Assembly (NCBI GenBank): GCA_965153355.1
Contig: OZ231126.1
Coordinates: forward strand, 19,840,001-19,904,000
Direction of reading: 5' to 3'
Source of the DNA: Flaccisagitta enflata
Taxonomy: Eukaryota > Chaetognatha > Sagittoidea > Aphragmophora
Length of the DNA stretch: 64,000 nucleotides
How positions within the stretch are numbered: position 1 is the first letter of the stretch; each line of letters begins with the position of its first letter. The notes under the pieces were generated by a model. The model was not told the DNA's origin. It did no database searches and saw only the letters and a list, made by a program, of their open reading frames with translations. The position numbers and the translations under genes were made by a program. This document shows positions 35,019-47,144 of this stretch, piece after piece.

Positions 35019-36070
35019 TCTTCTTCCCCTGTTTCTTTCGTTTTATTCCTCCTTTCGCTTCCAACTCGCACTATTACCATTTCTCTCTCTCGCTTGTTGA
35101 TTTGATCTAAAAATCACCCTTCTTTTTGACGACGTGAAATAGTTTGAATTGAGACTGTTTAAATTGGAGGGGTTGGTTCATCTGAGATCTCATAACAGGT
35201 CGTTCGCGTAAAGAGAGGATGACGCCTCTAGCCTCAGCCACCGGCATATATCTGGCGTTGGATTGACCCACCAGTAGGTGGAGGTTACTCAACCACCGGA
35301 CTCGGAGTTGCATTCTCTATTCCATGTGTACAACAACCATTGTCGATTTCAACTAATTTTGATTTCCAAGGGATTTCTTCGCATGACACTTATCTGATAC
35401 TTTGAATAATTTGCTGTGATTAAAGTGTCATAAAATACGTTTGTACGTGTAAAATAAAATTTCATATCATAATATCTTTAACAACATCAAGAATTGTCAA
35501 GTTTTTTATTCAGATTTTTTTTCTTCAGTTTTTGTTTTAACATGTATGAAAAAAAAAACACGTTTTGTACTGCGTTATGCAAATGAAGAAGACCAGGCCA
35601 AATATACAATTTTTTGTTGTCTTTGGTCGGGAAAGGATTTTAGGGACACAACGAAAAGGTCATGGGAAAAATTTAGATGTGACCAACTGACCGACGAACA
35701 TTAAACTGTGTAATTTGGGATAGGAGAGTTGTTATTCATATGAATGGAATCTGACAATATGATTCCTTTTAAGTTAATTCTTAGCAATCGCGTAATTTTT
35801 CCGCGTATGAATAATGCATTCTTTCCTAACGGCCAACACCTTAGAAGTATTTTTGAGAACGTGTGCCAATTGCCAAAGCAGGACTTCGAAAAACGCCCAG
35901 AGATGATTTTAGACACGTCTTTCTCCCTCCGAAGACTCAAGTACTAACAACCTCGTTATATTCCCATTGGGCATCAACAGTTTTTCCTTGGCATTCTCTC
36001 CCTCATTTTTGTAACTACGAATCGTGAAACTTTCTTTCTTTTTCTCTGTCTTTCTCTTCCTCTTTCTCTG
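35019..36070. other. No gene recognised
   Basis: AT-rich. Overlapping frames at 35701-35947 on both strands look protein-like in composition, but neither has recognisable motifs. Confidence 0.45.
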
Positions 36071-36072
36071 TT

Positions 36073-36160
<88 letters not shown>

Positions 36161-36161
36161 G

Positions 36162-36208
<47 letters not shown>

Positions 36209-36292
36209 TCGTTCTTTCTTGCTTTCTTTCTTTCTTGCTTTCTTTCTTTCTTTCTTTCTTTCTTTTTTTCTTTTTGCCTGTCAGTCTGTCTA

Positions 36293-36336
<44 letters not shown>
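36071..36336 (+). repeat. (CTTT)n followed by (TGTC)n
   Basis: CTTT with GCTT/GTTC variants to 36264, then about 14 TGTC units from 36278. Confidence 0.95.
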
Positions 36337-36339
<3 letters not shown>

Positions 36340-36495
36340 GTCTTACTCGCTCTCTTTTCCCTTCTTTTTCCTCCTATAATCTTTTCCCCCCTCTGCTTTC
36401 TCTTCCAAGCCTCCCATTTGTTTTTCCTCATCAAAGGTCGGAGGTGCATCCTATCATCAAGACCCATAAGAGACTCTATGGGTCTTCCACCCCTC

Positions 36496-36499
<4 letters not shown>

Positions 36500-36594
<95 letters not shown>

Positions 36595-36595
36595 A
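36500..36595 (+). repeat. (CT)n microsatellite
   Basis: About 46 units with one TTT break. Confidence 0.94.
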
Positions 36596-38444
36596 TACTA
36601 TCATCATGTTTTTTTTTTCAACACCATAACACAGTCCATGGGTCTCATCTTTAACCAAGGTTTTCCCTTTCAGCCAAAGGCTTTTTTTTTATTAGCCTTT
36701 CTAACCTCGTTGGTTTCCAGGGAGAGAGGGTCGCGTTTTTTTAGGTGTTTCGTTGCTCTTTTGGGCTGCTCTCTCTTTGAGGCTGGATGCTCTTACTTTT
36801 CTTTTTTTTGTTATAACAAGGTGTGCAGAAATACTCACACTAGCTTGTTTGTTATGAAGCAAACGATTTGAGGAGGCATCTTAATCATAAGTACAAGTGA
36901 CAAAATGGCAAGATGTGTGTATTAAGAAATTAACGGTCTGATGAAGAACTAGTAGGTAGATCTTATATATAATCAGCTATATTTTGAATTAAACTTTTTA
37001 AATATAAAAACAGTTTTTTTTTTTTGTGTTCATAACAAAAAATCGGTGCAAAATTTTTTGCACCCCCTGTTTGATGTTTTTTTCTTCTTTTTTTTTCGCT
37101 CGCGTTTGTTTCTTGGTTTATGATGTCAAAAGCGCAACTCCATCAACCTGTTTATCTTCGCTTCATTTGTCAAACCCAAAGAGGAAGTGAGGCTCAGCGC
37201 AGTGGTGCCCACACTCACGGCCGCAGATGCAAGGCCATGACTGGGTCGTGAGGGGGGGGGGGACTGATGGTGGGGGAGGTGGGAAGAGGCGAGGGAAGCT
37301 TGGCGTAGTGGTGCCTACATTCCCTGCCGCAGATGCGAGACCATTGACTAATTTCAGCTTGCGGGGAAGGGGCGGGAAGAGGTTGGAGCAGGAAATATAG
37401 AGGTGGTTTGATAGCTAGAAGAGGCTGGGTGGCTTAGAAACTAGAAAGGGTAGTCATCAGGTCTCTGCAATTGGGCCGTTTATGATTGACGTGATCCAAA
37501 CAAAGATATATTTCAAGATAACAAAAGTTAAAAAAAGTCCCAAACATCAAACAGACTGTAACAGACTGAAAAACATTTTAGCCACAACCACAAGAAGAAA
37601 ACAAAGATTTAGTGCATTGGCCACATTCCTTTTGGTCGTACACATTTCAGGATCAATCCTCTAAATTGTGTTTTTGTCACAGAGGTGACCAACGGAGGGA
37701 GGAAATAGATAGAGAGAGAAAGAGAGAAAACATCATTAAGTTGCCATTTTACTTCTTTTTATTTCTGGTTATGAATATCCTTCGAAAGGCGTTGGCGTTG
37801 GCTGAACCACGGAAAAGGGCCAAGCCCAAGGGTCATGGCCAATAAATACGTGGAACCATGAGATGGATGTTGAGGGGAAAAGGTGAGTATGAATAGTTGG
37901 ATACAGGGGAGTGGATAGGGTTCAACTTGAATGGATCTAAGGAATAGGCAATTTTGATGATATTCCATGTGGGTTGATAAAGATAAACGAAGAACTAACA
38001 AATAGAGGGTTAGAGCTTGATGGAAAATGAGCAAGCACTTCTACCTATGTGCACTTGTGCAGTGAGAAAAGATGTAAAAGAAAGATGATAAGAATAAAGA
38101 GGAGGAGAAAAAAAAGAAAGAAAGAAACGTAAAAAAAGAAATGACAAGAATCTGACCCCATCAAATATAATCAGACGTTTTTAACATCATGAGAATTGGC
38201 CTTTGGGTCTTAGAGGGTGCCGACTACAACCGACGGCCGCCGTTCACCGCCCCAACGCCCCACCGCCCCACCGCCCCACCGCCCCACTAAATGCGGATGT
38301 CTTTTCTCTTTGGCGCGTAAACAAAAGAAGCTGCTCTCAATAACGCATTATGCGGCAGTGGCGATGGTGGCGGTGGCGGTGGCGGCAGTGGCGGCAGCGG
38401 TGACGATGACGGCAGCGCCCCCCATCCTGGGCGGATTATGTCTA
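36596..38444. other. No gene recognised
   Basis: Contains the SINE-like pair (37185-37345), a perfect GGTGCAAAA hairpin near 37045 and GGCGGT-rich DNA at 38220-38430. No supported exon. Confidence 0.45.
37185..37345 (+). repeat. Two tRNA-SINE-like segments in tandem
   Basis: Two related segments occur about 115 bp apart: CAGCGCAGTGGTGCCCACAC followed by GCCGCAGATGCAAGGCCATGA, and TTGGCGTAGTGGTGCCTACA followed by GCCGCAGATGCGAGACCATTGA. The TGGCGTAGTGG core fits a Pol III A box of tRNA-derived SINEs. A good B box is not evident, so the assignment is tentative. Confidence 0.4.
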
Positions 38445-39034
38445 CTATCTTAGAAATAAAAAGGTTTCCACCTGTAACATTACTTCATTTATTGACATAA
38501 AAATGAACACAAATCAATTGCGAATCCATGAATATCTTATAATAGCCTCCTTTGACTGAATAACTGCCACTTTTTATCAGAGAAGCCGTTTGCAGGGCTT
38601 TCCGTAGTACTCTGGAGTGATGGCGTTCCAGAACTTTCTAGGGATTTTCTTGATTTTTTATTTTGCTACGTTTAAACTAATGGGTCCAAAGAGATTCAAC
38701 AAATCATAACAAAATTGGTGACATAAATGTAGCCATTCAAATTTGCTGGCAGTCTACACAAACCGCATCTGTCTAGCTCAATGTGTTTATAAGTTATTTG
38801 AAAAAAACGATGTGTTATCATTTAAAGATTGTGTAGAAATGGCAAAAACATAATTGAAACATTTCATTCAAAGTTGATTAACTTTTTAATGTATTTAGTT
38901 AGAGAGATGTAGTTTGCAAAGATTGCTTGCAAATTTGAAGGGCTTTAATAATCTCACCAATTTTTTGATAGTTTGTTGATTTAAGTCTGAGATATAGATG
39001 CGATCGTGCGGAAACCTTTTTATTTCTAAGATAG
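38445..39034. mobile_element. 590-bp Tc1/mariner-like element, perfect 25-bp TIRs
   Basis: The termini are perfect 25-bp inverted repeats beginning CTATCTTAGAAATAAAAAGG, with TA on both flanks (38443-38444, 39035-39036). Near the left end, read on the minus strand, a short segment (IPRKFWNAITPEYYGKPC) sits where Tc1 transposases have their C-terminal region. This is suggestive only, with no DDE motif seen. Identical TIRs suggest the copy is young relative to its neighbours. The element is probably a deletion derivative. Confidence 0.82.
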
Positions 39035-39601
39035 TAAATAGCCCGGCTCTGAGCGGCATATACTACTCTGGCTTAGCACCATCCTAACCTTTATAAGTTT
39101 CAAGGAAGCAAACATCTGTACCCGCTAGTGCAGTGACTAGTTGCCACCTTTCCCATCTCAGTCGCTTTAAAAATCATTAGTTTCTTTCTATTCCCCCTTA
39201 AATACTCATCTAAGATCCTTCAAAATACGTCCTCCTAATTGCCTTATGCACCCGTCTCCACCAAGTCCTGCTCTGGCATTCCCGCCCAGTCTTCATCCTC
39301 TTCCTGGCGCCTCCGTCATAGCCCCACCCTTCACCCCCTCCCCCCGATTTCGGTCCCGGTCCCGGTCCCCGGTCTCAACGGAGGTCCCTCATCAAATAGC
39401 TATAAAAATGACAAATGACAAAGAGATTGGTCTCGTGCCTCCCCCCCCCCTGCCGCCCCCGCCCCGGTCTTGTGCCTTCAAATCCTTTGAATTTCTTTCA
39501 TGTCATTTTCATGAGGGGACTTCCTCATTTTATGTCTTCTTCTTACCGAGGACAAAATTCGCCGATGCCACCCCAAGAATTTTTTAATACGATATGAAGC
39601 A

Positions 39602-39988
<387 letters not shown>

Positions 39989-40409
39989 ACGAGTCTTTTT
40001 TTGTGAAGGAAAGCAAAGGGGAGAGAAGATACAGTCAAGAAAACTGGGAAGGGACATCAAGTGCTAGGGGTGGTTGTTTTAGGGGACAGGAGGAGAGAGT
40101 AGGTGGAATTGTTCAAGATCCGCGCTGTGCTCAACCGAGGTTATCTATATCATCTTTATTACAAGCCCTTATATTGAATTTTTCCCCATTTTGGAGGCTA
40201 ATCCGTTTTTGAGTAAAGATTGGCGTATTATCGACATTTTGTACATTTAGTACATTTTTTTTTGCTCCAAATAGATTTCCATCGACATACCGACAATGAA
40301 GAAAATGGCAATTCTTATTCTTCACTGCTTTGCCTTTTATGTGTAATTCAATCATTATTATGAATTCCTTATGTCATAATCGATATCATCTTATCTTTAT
40401 TCTTCTCAG

Positions 40410-40580
40410 ATAAACAATGTTGGGGTTCATCGGCTTCATCAGTTGGCGTTCCTCCTCCTCCTCCTCCTTACTCTCCGGCGCCTCCGACTCCCGTGACGCC
40501 TTTGACGCCGGTTTCCCCAGTAACGCCCTTTGTCAATGACTGCGATTCGCCAGATTCGTTAGAGAGAGCAGGATCTACAG
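40410..40580 (+). CDS. ZNF423: Internal exon, ZNF423/Oaz-like zinc-finger gene (proline-rich linker)
   Basis: This is a predicted internal coding exon. A pyrimidine-rich tract ending in TTCTCAG precedes it and a GTCAGT donor follows it. The open frame is entered with two leftover bases and left with one. It encodes about 56 residues: K-Q-C-W, a Ser-rich stretch, a run of six prolines, a Pro-Thr-Val repeat region (PVTPLTPVSPVTPF) and an acidic end (NDCDSPDSLERAG). The composition fits a disordered linker between fingers. Splicing to the next exon keeps the frame and forms a Gly codon across the junction. The family assignment rests on that next exon; the linker alone is not diagnostic. In the human protein a Ser/Trp-containing linker also precedes this finger, but that resemblance is weak. 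The upstream exon that should supply the missing first base, and probably an earlier finger, was not found. The acceptor site is inferred. Confidence 0.72.
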
Positions 40581-40907
40581 GTCAGTTAAAATTGCACTTT
40601 TGTGGTCGTTGGATTTGAAAAAAAAACAAAACAAAACACAACAACCCCCCCTCCAACCCCCCAACCCCCCCCCCCCAAAAAAAAATACAGTTGGTTGAAC
40701 TCATTCGAGGAAAAAATAACCTGTTTTCTATGCTGATGTACTTTAATTTCATTTTTACAGGCTGATTTTTCCTCCAACAGCACTGACGCAGTTTACAATC
40801 TTAACAATTTCTTTGAAAAAAATCTTACCCACATGACGTTCCTTGTCTCCTCCCCCTCATCCTTCTCCTCCTCCACCTACTTCTCTCCCTCCCTTCCCCA
40901 TCAACAG
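40581..40907 (+). other. Intron between the two zinc-finger-gene exons
   Basis: This is a 327-bp GT-AG intron (GTCAGT…CAACAG). It holds a C-rich run at about 40646-40676 followed by an A run, and a CT-rich polypyrimidine tract of about 60 bases before the acceptor. The C-run means four or more G-runs on the opposite strand. No coding signal is seen inside it. Confidence 0.65.
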
Positions 40908-41092
40908 GAAGCGCCTCTACTTCCCGTGATTTGTCCACGATGGGTGCCAACAGCGGTCGTTTTTCTCCAAACACTTTGGTCCCCGTCGACCAAATTCCTT
41001 TCTCCATCGGCGCCAACGAGAACAATCCTTACGCGTGCCAGTTTTGCGACAAAGCCTTCTCAAGGCTCTCTTATCTCAAACGTCACGAGCAG
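40908..41092 (+). CDS. ZNF423: Exon with first half of a C2H2 finger, ZNF423/ZNF521 (Oaz) family
   Basis: This exon lies between a pyrimidine-rich acceptor ending CAACAG and a strong GTAGGT donor. It is entered in the phase that the preceding exon leaves and ends in phase 0. It encodes about 62 residues. Residues 1-40 are a Ser/Asn-rich linker (…SRDLSTMGANSGRFSPN…). The end is YACQFCDKAFSRLSYLKRHE plus Gln. That is C-x2-C-x12-H, a C2H2 finger cut after the first zinc-binding His, so the second His must lie in the next exon. The QFCDKxFxRLSYLKRHEQ signature is the one I know from vertebrate ZNF423 and ZNF521 and the Drosophila relative Oaz. These are nuclear multi-finger DNA-binding proteins that bind EBF/Collier factors and, for ZNF423, SMADs. 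Orthology is inferred from this one finger. No continuation beginning with the expected His-Ser-Asp-like segment was seen downstream, so the following intron may exceed 20 kb. Other multi-finger proteins are less likely. Confidence 0.82.
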
Positions 41093-41864
41093 GTAGGTCT
41101 TGATTCAAAATTCAATTCCGACGTTATGCATCGTCATTTGGTGTTCAAGTAAACGATAGTTTATTCAAGTGGTTTGCCCAGGAAAATCCGACCATCAATC
41201 TGTCTTTTCATCCGCCTGTCATTCATTCTGACCATACAACAAAAACCAGATTGGCCATGTTTAGAAAGAAATCAATTCAGAATTTATATCATCTTTATTT
41301 GAACACTTACTAATGACAATTGGTTTCTTTCATATTTATTATGATGACGTCGAATCTTGGCTCCATTTTGTGTTACCACAAAAACATAAAACAGAAAATC
41401 AGCCTATGATGAAATTGCTGATCACCCACAATAATGCCAGACAAAATCCATTTGTCACACGCGTTTGTCCCTCATTGTTGTTTATGAGCTCGTATTGTTT
41501 ATGCTTAGGTCGTTAAAGGCTGTCATCGTCCACAGAAACACTTTTGTGTTGATGTGTCATTTATCACAATTGTGGACATTATCGGGCAGTTTTCAGCGGT
41601 CAGTCCAAGGGTTAAGCTTGCACTGTACGTTTCTTGGTGTGCAGCGTACACTCTTGTTCATACTCTCACAACCTTTTTCTCACTCGACCATCGGTTTTTG
41701 CCGTCTCCTCCATTGTCTATTCTAATTCACTCATTTCCTTCTCTTAAATCTGCACTTCCACCTTTATTCATATCCACTCTGTCATTTCAAGTGGATCTCC
41801 CTCCACCCTCTCTTTCTTCCTTGGTATTTTGGTTCGCCGTTCTCTCCCGTCCCCCCCTCTCTCT
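41093..41864. other. Presumed intron 3' of the zinc-finger exon
   Basis: AT-rich, non-coding. Searched by eye for a continuation exon starting His-Ser-Asp or similar; none seen. Confidence 0.4.
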
Positions 41865-42240
41865 CTCCCTCTCTCTCGCCCTCTTTCCCTTTGTTTCTCC
41901 CCTTCACCCTATCTTCATTCCTGGGTATTTTGGTTTTGGTTTTCCATCCTTTCCCGTCCTCCCACTGCACTCTCTCTCCCTCTTTTCTTTTGGTTCTCCC
42001 CTCCACCCCTCTCTCTCTCTTTCCCCTTTGGTTCTCCCCTCCACCCCTCTCTCTCCTTTCTTTTGGTTCCCCGTGAGCGACTCTCTCTCCCTCTTTCCCT
42101 TTGGTTCTCCCCTCCACCCCTCTCTCCCTCTTTCCCTTTGGTTCTCCCCTCCACCCCTCTCTCCCTCTTTCCCTTTGGTTCTCCCCTCCACCCCTCTCTC
42201 TCTCTGTCTCTCCTCCTTTGGTTCCCCCGTGAGCGACTCT
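41865..42240 (+). repeat. CT-rich minisatellite, 37-bp unit, downstream of the zinc-finger exons
   Basis: Units of CCCTTTGGTTCTCCCCTCCA plus CCCCTCTCTCCCTCTTT are repeated, with two GTGAGCGACTCTCT variants at about 42072 and 42230. This lies in the presumed intron after the zinc-finger exon. Confidence 0.8.
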
Positions 42241-42314
42241 CTCAATTTCCCGTCAAAAGGTAAATGAGAAAAGATGAGCCCAAAGGAATGGCAAAAGCTT
42301 ATTTGGCGAAAGGG

Positions 42315-42423
<109 letters not shown>

Positions 42424-42689
42424 ACTTGACCACGAGGCTGGGCGACAATTTCCCCAAATCACGTGATCCTCTTTTCCGGGGAGTCAGTTAGTTGTTTCCA
42501 TTTCATTTGGTCGGCGCAGTTGGAAGGTGACATTGTCGGGAACTGCCATGGAAATGGGGGTTAGTGGGGTGAGGATGATTTTGGGTATAAATGAGTTCTA
42601 ATCGATGTCACTGATTCCTACATGAATGACAACGAATAAAAGGCAAAAGCAACTTGACGAAAACATGATCATTGATGACAACAAAGAAT

Positions 42690-42960
42690 AGAGTTGACAA
42701 CAACAAGGGCACCAAAAAATGCCACAAACGACTCCAGTGATAACAACAAAGACATCAGCAACAGTGACTCCGATACCGAAATCAACTTCAAAGACAATCG
42801 CGAGTAAAACTAGAAGAATAGCAACAAGGACAACGTAGACAACAACGAGGACACAAACCGCAACAACAAGGACATCGGTGACAACAACGAGGACACAAAC
42901 GAAAACAACAAGGACATCGGCGACAACAACGAGGACACCGGGGATAACGACAACATCAAG
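42690..42960 (+). repeat. Degenerate GACAACAACGAGGACA repeat
   Basis: Imperfect units of GACAACAACGAGGACACAAA and AACAAGGACATCGGCG. The opposite strand therefore reads as a Val/Leu-rich frame that should not be annotated. Confidence 0.65.
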
Positions 42961-44509
42961 GCAAATCTTCCGGCGGGAATGAAGGCAATTTTCATCGCCT
43001 CTTCGTGACAAATTCGCATATTTTTCGCGCGGAGGAAAAGGAAACGCCGCAGAATCATAGGCGGAGAGAAGGAAGGAGAGGAGGAAGCGAGAGAGGGAGG
43101 GGAAGGAAAAGAAGAGGGAGGAGAGGAGGAAAAGAGGGAGAAGAGGGAGACAAAAATGGGACGCCAAATGATTTAAGGTGGGTAAGAAGGAAGAGTAGTG
43201 TGGAGGAGAAGAGGAAGAGAGGGAGAAAATGATAGAGAAGAGAGAGAGGAAAACGAAACGGAAAAGAACTCAATGCGGAAGGAGGGAAGAGAGAAAGGAG
43301 GGTAGAAATACAGGGGAACAAACAATAAGTGGAGTTGACCTTACCTCAATTTGTGATGATTCAATTTTTTTTAACTTTATCAAGTTGATAAAGGGAGAAA
43401 ATACAAGCTCCAAAGTCAGACATTAACATCTTATGAAGCTGGCGATGAACAGGGCATTGATTCTCACATAGCGATCATAATGAGGTATGAAGAAGGAGAG
43501 AAAGATTTTGAACAAATGATGTAGAAAGGAAAAAAAATGTTGGTGAAAAAAAAAGAAACTATTAGGCGCAGGGAGAAAATGTGAGAGTGATTCAGAGCAA
43601 TAGGGAGAATCCGTGAGATATTACCATAACATCATCGTTTTTATAGTCATGGGCGGCCTTCTTTCGCGTGTGAGTGTGAACGTGTTTGTGCACATGCGTG
43701 TTAATAGCGCGGGGTTGTGCGTGTTGATGTGTGTCGCTTTCTCCCTTCTCCCTCAACGCTTGCCGATGGGAGTTCGTTCCTTTCGTGTTTTTTGCTTTTT
43801 GTTAAGTCATTTTGTTTATGTGTTCGTCTTTCTAACTGTCTCTCTGTTGCCGTATGAGGATTGAGGAAGTAACTATCACAGACAGAAAGACAGTATTGTT
43901 CCCTCTGATGTCCCTTGTTGCAAGTAATTTCCTCCGTTTTGATTTCTTCACCGTCAATTAGTAGAACTGGTGGTTTTGTAGAAATCCTGTCGTACTTCCA
44001 ACATTTTAAAGTGATGATAGTGATCATTTCTCAAAGTCATACATCAAATCATGGTAAGGATGTCGAAAAACTTTTTTCTTTAGGATCTTTATGAGAGACA
44101 AGAATATATCCATTCTGATTTCTATTTTTCAATAATCCCCCCTTGTCCGTACATAGCTATAAGTCGCTGTGAACATGATACTGACACAGTCATACTATTT
44201 GCATACTGCAGTCGCTGAAATTGCCGTTTTGGCATACTATTACGGTACAGGAAAAATTCTCTCCATTTGCAAATATATCTAAAAGCATTTTAAAACCTTG
44301 CATATAATGTTTTGAGATTTGATCTGCCCTAATTATGGATAGGTTTTATGAATTCAGGTGGAACAAAAATACTACCAATGTGTACTTGCCACATGTACTT
44401 AAACAAGAAAAATTCTCAAAACGTGCAGCCCAGAAAGGGTCGTGGACTATGTCTACGTCAAAGTTTGAAGCGGGTTGGTGGTGCAGCATGTCGCCCAGTT
44501 GTGAATTCG
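42961..44509. other. No gene seen
   Basis: A purine-rich GGAGAGGAGGAAG stretch (43060-43320), then unique AT-rich DNA. Confidence 0.45.
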
Positions 44510-44705
44510 CAGCTCTGCTGCGAAACTGGCGATTTTGTCGCTATTTTTAGCGAATTTTGGGGACTCCTAGCGACAACTTTTTGCCATCTAGCGACTAGCA
44601 AATTATCTAGCGATTTTCTTTGAGACACCTAGCGAATCTAGCTATTTTTAGTTAACTCTAGCTACATCTAGCTAATTTTAGCTATTTTCTAAAAAATACT
44701 CGCTT
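44510..44705 (+). repeat. TAGCGA-motif repeat block, left
   Basis: About ten imperfect copies of CTAGCGAMTTTT-like motifs, drifting to CTAGCTATTTTTAG. A related block in the same orientation lies at 45530-45625. Confidence 0.6.
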
Positions 44706-44930
44706 TTCTGACAAAATTTTACCATTTTTCATCTATTCTACTCTGAACTTCAGTTGCAAATCAACTGTGTGATGACCAGATTGTGAAGTTTTTGAACCTG
44801 TTTGTTACCATTTTGACTCTAAGCTACTTATTTTTGCTAGTTAATGACTGGTGGTTGAGAAAGGCCCTACGATTTTGGATATCGACACAAACTTTGTCAA
44901 GAACAATCAGAATGAGCAAAAGTGAAACGG

Positions 44931-45108
44931 TTTTTAGTTGCGGACACACAACTGTTTGTTTGTCCATTGGTCAGTTTGTTGATCCATCCGTCTGTGAGCA
45001 TGAGTCAAAAAGTAGGAAAGTGAGTGCTTTTGATGCTTGTGTGCCGTTGGGGGGTGCGTTTGGTCCAAATGGGGGTTGGATGCCCCTGCCCACCCATTCG
45101 CAACGATG
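44931..45108 (-). repeat. Dispersed hairpin repeat, inverted copy
   Basis: It is on the opposite strand: TTTTTAGTTGCGGAC opens it and TGCCCCTGCCCACCCATTCGC closes it. The inner part is diverged and about 30 bp longer. It sits between two blocks rich in TAGCGA motifs. Confidence 0.7.
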
Positions 45109-45529
45109 TTTTGACCCCGCGTCACTTGTTTGCATTCTATTCTATATGACTCATACAACACATTTATCAACAGGAAACCATTGATTTTTTTGACAATCAA
45201 CTCCTAGATAACTTCAGTGGCATATATGGTGATGGATATTGTTCCACTTTTCATATATATGTCTTTCTTTATTTCAGAGTAAACCAAAAAAAGTGATCAT
45301 GGCATTTTTGTTACTGTCCTTTAAAAGAAACCCTAATTACTAAACATTTCAAATCCCCAATACCTAACCCCTATGCCCCAAGTTTCCAGTTTAAGTATCT
45401 AAGAAATGAATGGGAAAACAATGGTCAACAAATGATATTCTCAAAAGCTCTATTTACTCTTCCGTCTTTAAATAGACCAGTAATGGTTTGTTCATTGATT
45501 TTTTCATGACCTTTTTACATATAAACAAA

Positions 45530-45625
45530 TCGAGCGAATTTTCTAGCTACAAAAAAAAAAATAATCTAGCGAATTCTAGCGATTTTTGGGGCCCCAACTA
45601 GCGAATTTCTATAAGCTGGAGTTCC
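45530..45625 (+). repeat. TAGCGA-motif repeat block, right
   Basis: Four or five CTAGCGAATT/CTAGCGATTT motifs including GATTTTTGGGGCCCC. It resembles the GAATTTTGGGGACTCC segment of the left block, so the two may be halves of one element split by about 0.8 kb. Confidence 0.55.
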
Positions 45626-46149
45626 CACCAGAGATTCGCAGTTGTGGCTAAGTACAGATCTAGTTAATCTGGGGGTCCTGTAATCTGGTAAGGAAAGAAT
45701 GTTATCCTGTTTTCAGGAAGCCCCCCGTCGAAATTAGTCTTTTCTCAACCCTGACATTGGCGCATTTCTAATGCTCCATCTCCCCCTTTCTTTCTCAGTT
45801 TTCTTCCTTCCTTAACTCCCAATCCTACGGCTTCCTCCTCGTCCGGCTCTTCAATCTCAATCTCTTCTCACTTCCTCTTGTCATAATTTTTCTCTTTCGC
45901 CCTCTTGACTTTTTTATGAGACCTGAAATGACGAACGAGGCGCCCTCACGACCTCGCCACTCATTTCTCTCTCTCTCTCTCTCTCACTTTTCTGTATATC
46001 TTGAAAAATGTTTTTTCCTGTATTCTATTCAGTGCCTATGTCTTTATATGTGGCCGTCTCTTTTCTTCTGTCTATTTTTATATGGTGTTTATTCAAAAAA
46101 GTGTGTCGCACAGAAAGAGAAAATCAAATGAATCACAGTAACCATCAAC

Positions 46150-46150
<1 letters not shown>

Positions 46151-46245
<95 letters not shown>
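46151..46245 (+). repeat. (CT)n microsatellite
   Basis: About 47 pure units. Confidence 0.95.
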
Positions 46246-46247
<2 letters not shown>

Positions 46248-46729
46248 GCCAGGCGCCCAAAGCAATTTTTAGGGCGATGATTATCACACACATGCAAGAT
46301 ATAGTCTCTCTCCCGATATATATGCATGAAGAAGTAATCGCTAACCAATAACCACATCACGCGCTCTGAGCTCCTCACTGACTGGCTTTTTATTTCCACT
46401 TATGTCCGTCGACGCCCATCGCTCATAACGCCATCTACATGATTGGTTCATCTATGATTGGTTCCTCTTTATGACTTCCTTTTCCTCCTTTTTTTATGCC
46501 AGGTTTTTTATCGCTTTTCTACATGAGTAATTTCCGTCTTTCCTTGATTGATTGCACCTTCTTGATTTCTCCGGCTTCCTCTTAGCGTAGTCTAGTCTAG
46601 TCTGTGCCTGTGTTTGTCTGTGTCTCTGTCCATTTCTGTTATCAGTCTTGGCTTCATTGTATGCGTTAATTTGTGAATTTGTGTCTTTGTATTTTTGTCA
46701 ATGCGTCTCTGTCAGTCTGTCTCACTCTT

Positions 46730-46732
<3 letters not shown>

Positions 46733-46825
<93 letters not shown>
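46733..46825 (+). repeat. (CT)n microsatellite
   Basis: About 45 units with one TTT. Confidence 0.94.
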
Positions 46826-46826
<1 letters not shown>

Positions 46827-46977
46827 CCCATTCTCCTTTGCCTCTCCTTAGTACGTATTTTGTGTTAGTTGACCCTGAATGTCATAACTTTCGCTTTTGT
46901 GGTACTTTTCCGTTTCACGCGTCATTGAAAGGGCGTTTCTGCTCTTTTAACTCACCTTTACCTATTTGTCTTCTCCT

Positions 46978-46980
46978 TGT

Positions 46981-47012
<32 letters not shown>

Positions 47013-47109
47013 TTCTTCTTCTTCTTCTTCTTCTTCTTCTTCTTCTTCTTCTTCTTCTTTTTCTTTTTCTTTTTCTTTTTCTTCTTCTTCTTCTTCTTCT
47101 TCTTCTTCT

Positions 47110-47144
<35 letters not shown>

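Noticed and set aside
41554-42267. 237-codon frame after the zinc-finger exon as its continuation
   Set aside because: The phase and sequence do not continue the finger, and most of it is the 37-bp CT-rich minisatellite.
42598-43167. Val/Leu-rich frame that could be taken for a membrane protein on the minus strand
   Set aside because: The hydrophobic run is the reverse of a degenerate GACAACAACGAGGACA repeat.
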